Below, in pieces: positions 41,640 to 45,886 of a stretch of 45,886 nt of DNA (position 1 is its first letter; each line of letters opens with the position of its first letter). The notes beneath the pieces were generated by a model. The model saw only the letters and a program-made list of their open reading frames with translations. It did no database searches and was not told the origin of the DNA. Source of the stretch: Anaerolineales bacterium (GTDB lineage Bacteria > Chloroflexota > Anaerolineae > Anaerolineales > UBA4823); the NCBI GenBank assembly GCA_020354045.1, contig CP070639.1, positions 2,599,564 to 2,645,449 of the forward strand, read 5' to 3'. The position numbers and the translations under genes are program-made.

Positions 41640-42089
41640 ATGAATATTTCAGATAGAGACGACATAAATATCATAGAAAAAGGTCAAAGCCTGGTGGAAT
41701 TCAGCGTCAGCCTGGTGGTTTTGTTGGTGATGCTGGCTGGGCTTGTGGATCTGGGTAGGGGGTTGTTCACTTATATGGCCTTGCGTGATGCTGCCCAGGA
41801 AGGCGCTCTGTATGGTTCGTTTAACCCTACTGACACAGCTGGGATCGAGGCTCGCATTGGCAACAACTCTAACATGCTCAGGGATATAGTTAGTTCAGGC
41901 AGCCTCCTGCGCAGTGTCAGCCACGATGGCTCGCCCTGTACCGGAGAGGCCATCACGGTTCAGGTTACTTATCAGAATTTTCCGATTACGATGCCGTTTC
42001 TAGGGTCGATCTTGGGCAGGCAGGCGGTGGACATTACTGCCAGTGTTACCGACACGGTTCTGGCTCCAGCCTGCACCCAAAATAATTAG
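41640..42089 (+). CDS. TadE-like pilus-assembly protein
   Basis: 149 residues from the ATG at 41640. The N-terminal signal-anchor is KGQSLVEFSVSLVVLLVMLA, with a Glu at the TadE position, followed by LVDLGRGLFTYMALRDAAQEGALYG, which matches TadE-like proteins (PF07811 type). The remaining part is a short extracytoplasmic domain with one Cys pair (Cys in SPCTGE and APACTQN). TadE/TadF-like minor pseudopilins support Flp/Tad pilus or secretion systems. Here no TadA, TadB/C, RcpA or TadV is in the window, so the machine it uses, if any, lies elsewhere. The next gene begins 19 bases after its stop. Confidence 0.85.
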   Translation: MNISDRDDINIIEKGQSLVEFSVSLVVLLVMLAGLVDLGRGLFTYMALRDAAQEGALYGSFNPTDTAGIEARIGNNSNMLRDIVSSGSLLRSVSHDGSPCTGEAITVQVTYQNFPITMPFLGSILGRQAVDITASVTDTVLAPACTQNN

Positions 42090-42108
42090 TAGCAAAGGAG
42101 CTTTTGGG

Positions 42109-43467
42109 ATGAAACAACCATCATCACAGGAGAACGGTCAGGCGCTGGTGCTCTTGGTGCTTGGATTTGTAGTCTTATTGGGTTTTACAGCGCTGGCTGT
42201 TGATGGGGGAATGGTTTACTCCAACCGGCGGCATGCCCAAAATGATGCAGACGCTGCCTCGCTGGCAGGTGCAGCGGAGGCCGCGCTCTACCTGGAAAAC
42301 CACTATGTGGATTATGTGAATTGGAATTGCAGCAATGCTGGTGATCCAATTTACACCAAGATTGTCAATGCCGCGCAGGCAGCCAAGGATGCTGCTATCA
42401 GCCGTGCAGGGAGTAATGATTACACCATTGACGGGAATATTAGCGACCAAAATGGGGTGAAAATCAAATGCGGGCAAACAAACACTGGGCTATGGATTGA
42501 TAAGTACCTGGATATTACCACTACCATCACCACCGATACAGATACCGCTTTTGCACATTTTGTCTTTAATGGTCCTCTGCGCAATACGGTCACTGCCGTC
42601 ACTCGCGTGCGGCCGCGTACACCACTGGCGTTTGGCAATTCAGTGGTGGCATTAAGAACCGATTGCCCGAGCAATAATACTGGTGGGATTCACGTGGATG
42701 GTAACAGCAATGTTGTCGTTAATGGTGGCGGTGTTATGTCCAACGCCTGCGCGGTGGTGGGTGGTACAGTGGATTTGGATGTGAATGGCGGTGGTATTGG
42801 TTGCGTCGGCGTTGGCTGTTACACGACCAACGGTTCTCCCAGTGTGGATCCTCCTACGCCTAATGTGGGTACAGCAGCATTGCCCACCTCCATTTATCGC
42901 GTCCCGCCACCGGATTGTTCAGCGGTGTCTGCTCGCGGAGATCACAGTGGCGGCGGGACCATCGATCCCGGCAGTTATGGGCGCATACGGGTCAACAGCG
43001 CGAATGATGAGCTCGTGTTGCGCTCCGGACTGTATTGCCTTTCCAGCGATTTCACCATCAACGGCGGCAGGCTGCGCGTGGAGGATGGCGGGGGAGTGAC
43101 GATTTACATGATAAATGATGATTTTTATGTGGGTGGTTCAGTGGACGTCGTTCTGAGGGCCCCACCCCTTCCAGAGATTGCTCCTTGCATGAATAACACC
43201 TGCCCACCAGCAATACCAGGTATGTTGATATACCTGGCAGATGGCAATACGGGTAAGGTAAGCTTGATGGGATCGTCTGGCTCAAACTATTTTGGTACAG
43301 TGTATGCGCCCTCCGGAACAATTGAAGCCGGCGGGGGCTCCCTCGATAAGCTCAATGCCCAATTAATTGCCGATACAGTTTTCCTGCATGGCAATACGGA
43401 CATGGTGGTGAATTACGATAACACCATCAATTACCGACCACCTGCAAACCTGGAGTTATTCAAGTAA
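42109..43467 (+). CDS. TadG-like protein with Gly/Asn-rich beta-solenoid-like C-terminus
   Basis: 452 residues from the ATG at 42109, which has AAGGAG nine bases upstream; a longer frame from 42043 overlaps the TadE-like gene and is unlikely. The N-terminus ENGQALVLLVLGFVVLLGF and ALAVDGGMVYSNRRHAQNDADAASLAGA is the TadG N-terminal (PF13400-like) domain. The rest has repeated short strands such as GGIHVDGNSNVVVNGGG, VDLDVNGGGIG, FTINGGRLRVEDGGG and VSLMGSSGSNYFGT, which look like a right-handed beta-solenoid or bactofilin-like stack. Several Cys are present. It is probably envelope-exposed; its role in the locus is unknown. Confidence 0.82.
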   Translation: MKQPSSQENGQALVLLVLGFVVLLGFTALAVDGGMVYSNRRHAQNDADAASLAGAAEAALYLENHYVDYVNWNCSNAGDPIYTKIVNAAQAAKDAAISRAGSNDYTIDGNISDQNGVKIKCGQTNTGLWIDKYLDITTTITTDTDTAFAHFVFNGPLRNTVTAVTRVRPRTPLAFGNSVVALRTDCPSNNTGGIHVDGNSNVVVNGGGVMSNACAVVGGTVDLDVNGGGIGCVGVGCYTTNGSPSVDPPTPNVGTAALPTSIYRVPPPDCSAVSARGDHSGGGTIDPGSYGRIRVNSANDELVLRSGLYCLSSDFTINGGRLRVEDGGGVTIYMINDDFYVGGSVDVVLRAPPLPEIAPCMNNTCPPAIPGMLIYLADGNTGKVSLMGSSGSNYFGTVYAPSGTIEAGGGSLDKLNAQLIADTVFLHGNTDMVVNYDNTINYRPPANLELFK

Positions 43468-43514
43468 CATTTTTACGGCCAACAAATATTCTGGGTACAA
43501 TGCATAATCTGAGC

Positions 43515-43543
43515 GAGGCAGCTTGCCAGCTGCCTCCTTTTTT
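43515..43543 (+). terminator. Rho-independent terminator of the Tad-like operon
   Basis: A 9-bp perfect stem, GAGGCAGCT with AGCTGCCTC, and a four-base loop are followed by CTTTTTT. It lies 47 bases after the TadG-like stop and separates the exported-protein genes from the second ECF module. Confidence 0.9.
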
Positions 43544-43631
43544 GTTAAGTTCTTCCCTAAATCATGGATTTTCCATTTTTAAAATCTATGAGCCCCAGTT
43601 GATCCCCTGAAAGAAGTATAAGAATAACTTA

Positions 43632-43668
43632 AGTGAAAGGATTTTGCGTTCCATGCTTATAAAAAGCT
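43632..43668 (+). promoter_or_regulatory. Promoter-like element shared with the first ECF module
   Basis: GAAAG (43635-43639), 13 bases, then ATGCTTATAAAAAGCT (43653-43668). It resembles the element upstream of the first ECF gene at 34225-34259 in both blocks and spacing. It lies about 60 bases before the second ECF start. The similarity suggests a duplicated, possibly autoregulated, promoter. Confidence 0.5.
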
Positions 43669-43727
43669 GATAAAATCCTTATTCTTGGTAACATGATTAG
43701 GCGCCTGACGTTTTTTAGGGTGGTAGT

Positions 43728-44297
43728 GTGTTAGATCAGTCAGAACTCGACACTACACAATTGCTCAATAAAGCACAAAGTGGCGATCCAGACGCGTATG
43801 GCGAGTTGTACGCATGGTATGCGCCCCGGGTATTCCGATACCTGTATTCGCATCTGGATAATCGTGAGGATGCGGAAGATCTTACTGAAGAAGTGTTTTT
43901 GCGAGTCTGGCGGTCAATCTCGAGTTACCGCGAACAGGGGGTGCCTTATCAAGCTTATCTGTTCAAAATTGCTCGAAATGCGCTGATCGATCACTATCGT
44001 AAAAACGCCAGCACGAAGCAGGAAGTATCCATTGAGGATATCTCCCTGCGAGACCGAGAGCCAGGGCCAGGCGAGGCCGTGACCAAGATGCTGGAACATG
44101 AGGGATTGCGCCAAATGATGGGGAAATTGCGCGAGGATTATCGAACAGTGCTGGTACTTCGCTTTTTGAGCGAACTTTCCCCCGAGGAGACAGCACAAGT
44201 TATGGGGCGCTCAGCCGGAGCAGTGCGAGTTTTGCAACACCGGGCGCTGGCTGCATTGCGAGATTTGATGGCAGGGACATCGAGGCAGAGTCATTGA
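43728..44297 (+). CDS. ECF-type RNA polymerase sigma factor, copy 2
   Basis: 189 residues from a GTG at 43728, preceded by AGGGTGG. Region 2 has AYGELYAWYAPRVFRYLYSHL, AEDLTEEVFLRVWRSI and LFKIARNALIDHYRK; region 4 has REDYRTVLVLRFLSELSPEETA and MGRSAGAVRVLQHRAL. By eye about two thirds of positions match the copy at 34398, including the DNA-binding helix of region 4, so the two may recognise overlapping promoters. Its stop overlaps the ATG of the following DUF5667-type gene by one base (TGATG), showing tight coupling. It sits between the terminator of the Tad-like operon and the window's last large gene. Confidence 0.92.
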   Translation: MLDQSELDTTQLLNKAQSGDPDAYGELYAWYAPRVFRYLYSHLDNREDAEDLTEEVFLRVWRSISSYREQGVPYQAYLFKIARNALIDHYRKNASTKQEVSIEDISLRDREPGPGEAVTKMLEHEGLRQMMGKLREDYRTVLVLRFLSELSPEETAQVMGRSAGAVRVLQHRALAALRDLMAGTSRQSH

Positions 44298-45640
44298 TGG
44301 CAGATAAGCAGGGACGATTCGACCGCATACTGGAGATCTGTCTGCAGCGTTTGCAGAGCGGAGAAGCCACGCTGGAGACCATTTTGGTGGAGTATCCAGA
44401 CCAGGCAGACGAGCTGCGTCCTATGCTGGAGGCTGTCGATTGGCTCCTGGACAAGAGGCTTTCGCTGGCGCCGCGCCCTGAGTTCATCTCGGCCTCCCGG
44501 AGTGATCTGGTTGCCAAGCTGCGTCAAGAGCAAACCGCCGCGGCTGAACCGGCTGCCGAGTCATCACAACCTAGTTTCTTAGAGCGCATGCGGCAGTGGC
44601 TTGTATTCGTCCGCCAGCCCTTCAACAGAAGAGTAGTGCTTCAATTTGTCACCGTGATTGTTTTACTGCTTGGGATGGTCACTGGAGGTGTCACTACCGC
44701 TTATGCTTCACAAGAAGCCTTGCCTGGGGAAGTTTTATACCCGGTCAAAATCTCGCTTGAGCAGGTAGCGTTGTTTCTCTCCCTGGATGAATCCAACGAT
44801 ATCTACCTACATATGCATTATGCCTGGCTGCGCACCAATGAGATGCAAGACTTGGTAACCTTAAACCGCTACTTTTATCTGCGCGATACACTTGCCAATT
44901 ACCAGTACCATGTCAGCGGGTCTATCCAGTTGGTGAGGGTAGTCGCTGAAAACAATCTGGCTGAGGCCAGGGTAATTGCACCTGATGTACACCGGATGGT
45001 TCTGGAGCAACCAGCAATTTTAAAGAGTTTGGCCCAATCTATACCGGAACAGATATTTTCCGGCATGGTGGCAGCTGTACAGGTGTCGGAGGGCTGGGTG
45101 CAGGAGATGGAAAGTATCGTTGAGGAATTGGAGGTTGAACCAACCCCTACACCGGGTATGGAGAATCCACTAGTGCCCAGCTCGACGAGCACGGCTACAT
45201 TCATGCCTCAACCAACCTTGACGAATGTGCTTGGCGCCTTAACTACACCCTTTACCCCAGGCACATCCACGCTGACTCAAACTCCTACAGGCACAAGCAG
45301 CTTGTTCCCGCTCTTCACATTGACAAAAACCAGCACCCCCAGGCCGGGCAGCACACGTGTGCCCCCAGACATCACCTTGACTTTTACGGCGACGCCTGTC
45401 ATAACGAGTGTAAACCCCACTTCCACTTCATTCTCAACAGCTACCCAACCTGTCCTGACAGCCACCAGGACACTACCACCTGCTGCCACCAGCACGTCGC
45501 CACCCACCGCGACCAAGACTTCGCCACCGACGGCTACCTCAACGATACCACCGCCGCCCACGGCAACGGTGCCACCCCCACCAACGGCGACTGCTATATC
45601 GCCGCCACCGCCCACAGCCACCACACCGCCCTATCCGTAG
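44297..45640 (+). CDS. DUF5667-like membrane protein, candidate anti-sigma partner, copy 2
   Basis: 447 residues. The cytoplasmic N-terminus (1-115) contains FDRILEICLQRLQSGEATLE and APRPEFISASRSDLVAKLRQEQ, parallel to copy 1. One membrane helix (about 115-138) leads to the outside domain, which begins SQEALPGEVLYPVKISLEQVAL, with the DUF5667-type GEVLYPVK. The last 160 residues are a Thr/Pro/Ser-rich tail ending in PPPTAT repeats. Copies 1 and 2 share organisation, so the sigma-plus-membrane-protein module was duplicated as a unit. The start overlaps the sigma stop; an anti-sigma role is inferred from this coupling. A strong terminator follows. Confidence 0.82.
   Translation: MADKQGRFDRILEICLQRLQSGEATLETILVEYPDQADELRPMLEAVDWLLDKRLSLAPRPEFISASRSDLVAKLRQEQTAAAEPAAESSQPSFLERMRQWLVFVRQPFNRRVVLQFVTVIVLLLGMVTGGVTTAYASQEALPGEVLYPVKISLEQVALFLSLDESNDIYLHMHYAWLRTNEMQDLVTLNRYFYLRDTLANYQYHVSGSIQLVRVVAENNLAEARVIAPDVHRMVLEQPAILKSLAQSIPEQIFSGMVAAVQVSEGWVQEMESIVEELEVEPTPTPGMENPLVPSSTSTATFMPQPTLTNVLGALTTPFTPGTSTLTQTPTGTSSLFPLFTLTKTSTPRPGSTRVPPDITLTFTATPVITSVNPTSTSFSTATQPVLTATRTLPPAATSTSPPTATKTSPPTATSTIPPPPTATVPPPPTATAISPPPPTATTPPYP
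45475..45637 (+). repeat. Pro/Thr-rich coding repeat at the C-terminus of the second DUF5667 protein
   Basis: Imperfect repeats of a CCACCxACxGCxAC-type unit encode SPPTAT and PPPTAT motifs, 54 codons in all. The antisense frames read as Val/Gly-rich artefacts. It probably forms an extended extracellular stalk. Confidence 0.75.
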
Positions 45641-45704
45641 TGAGCGGGAGCTTTGATTTTTAAGGGTTTTTCGGCGCGAAGGGCCATCCCTGAGAAAAAA
45701 ATAT

Positions 45705-45738
45705 AGCAGTCCTCTCTTGGCTAGGGGACTGCTTTTTT
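45705..45738. terminator. Bidirectional Rho-independent terminator
   Basis: An 11-bp stem, AGCAGTCCTCT with AGGGGACTGCT (one G-T pair), and a seven-base loop. On the plus strand TTTTTT follows, ending the ECF2/DUF5667 transcript. On the minus strand the hairpin is followed by ATATTTTTTT, which suits the converging SRP RNA gene about 50 bases away. Confidence 0.88.
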
Positions 45739-45789
45739 GTATCTAAAGAGGGCTTCGCAGGTTGAGCAGCTTGTTTCAGTACAAAATGT

Positions 45790-45886
45790 CCGGGCAGGTA
45801 ACCCGGCGGCACCCAGAGTTACCTGCTTACTGCTGCTTCCTCTCGGACCTGACAGGGTTCGCAGGATTCTGCCGCGCCGGTCCCAC
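45790..45886 (-). ncRNA. ffs: Signal recognition particle RNA (small bacterial SRP RNA), 5' end at window edge
   Basis: The minus strand contains the SRP core: the Ffh-binding symmetric and asymmetric loops as GTCAGGTCC, GAGA tetraloop-like apex and GGAAGCAGCAGTAAGC. The flanks pair: GCGGCA near the 5' side with TGCCGC on the 3' side, and CCGG with CCGG further out. It forms the RNA scaffold of SRP, which with Ffh targets nascent membrane proteins. A few 5' bases may lie beyond the window. A terminator for this strand lies about 50 bases downstream. Confidence 0.9.

Noticed and set aside
42043..42108. Extended N-terminus of the TadG-like protein
   Set aside because: It overlaps the end of the TadE-like gene and lacks a ribosome site; the ATG at 42109 has AAGGAG.
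45277..45624. Minus-strand Val/Gly-rich frame
   Set aside because: Antisense shadow of the PPPTAT repeat region of the second DUF5667 gene.
1..45886. Insertion sequences, prophage or integrase genes
   Set aside because: No transposase, integrase or phage protein frame and no terminal inverted repeats recognised.

Overview
The window looks like chromosomal DNA of a Chloroflexota bacterium, probably class Anaerolineae. This is inferred from gene content: a fused E1 2-oxoacid dehydrogenase, DUF5667 membrane proteins with long Thr/Pro tails, TadE/TadG-type proteins, LCP and WbaP-like surface-polymer genes, and an S41 peptidase with a TPT linker. I see no tRNA, rRNA operon, CRISPR array, transposase or prophage. 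One structural RNA, the SRP RNA, sits at the right edge.

Layout. 1-4083 (minus): a three-gene signalling operon with a DUF4153-like membrane protein, a LuxR-type response regulator and a NarL-type histidine kinase cut by the window edge. 4246-6139 (plus): a tiny membrane protein, a decayed radical SAM gene and a GT4 glycosyltransferase. 6234-7439 (minus): primary sigma factor RpoD/SigA. 7658-13014 (minus): a branched-chain-type 2-oxoacid dehydrogenase operon (fused E1, E2, E3). 13190-15442 (minus): small metabolic genes, a SnoaL-like pseudogene with two nonsense codons, and an EamA exporter. 15683-17701 (minus): membrane-anchored Fe-S oxidoreductase. 17984-20619 (minus): L,D-transpeptidase and an S41 peptidase. 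20697-25775 (minus): a UbiD decarboxylase and a UbiA prenyltransferase bracketing a complete NMT1/SsuABC-like ABC transporter, suggesting quinone biosynthesis or precursor salvage. 25986-27007 (plus): roadblock and V4R pair. 27122-33975: polyprenol-phosphate mannose synthase-like enzyme, MFS transporter, RsmA, LCP ligase, WbaP-like sugar transferase and a flippase, mostly cell-surface polymer genes.

The most unusual region is 34222-45640 (plus). Two paralogous ECF sigma-factor/DUF5667 membrane-protein pairs flank four genes for exported proteins: a TadE-like anchor fused to five Calx-beta domains, a 799-residue secreted protein with a nidogen-like region and propeller-like repeats, a short TadE-like protein and a TadG-like protein. 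The two sigma genes share a promoter-like upstream element. No TadA/B/C, secretin or prepilin peptidase is in the window. I infer a sigma-controlled surface adhesin or matrix system; the experimental role is unknown. The locus ends at a terminator that also suits the converging SRP RNA gene.

Promoters read by eye often carry an extended -10 (TGn plus TATAAT-like), usually without a good -35. Start codons were adjusted by Shine-Dalgarno spacing and family N-termini where possible.
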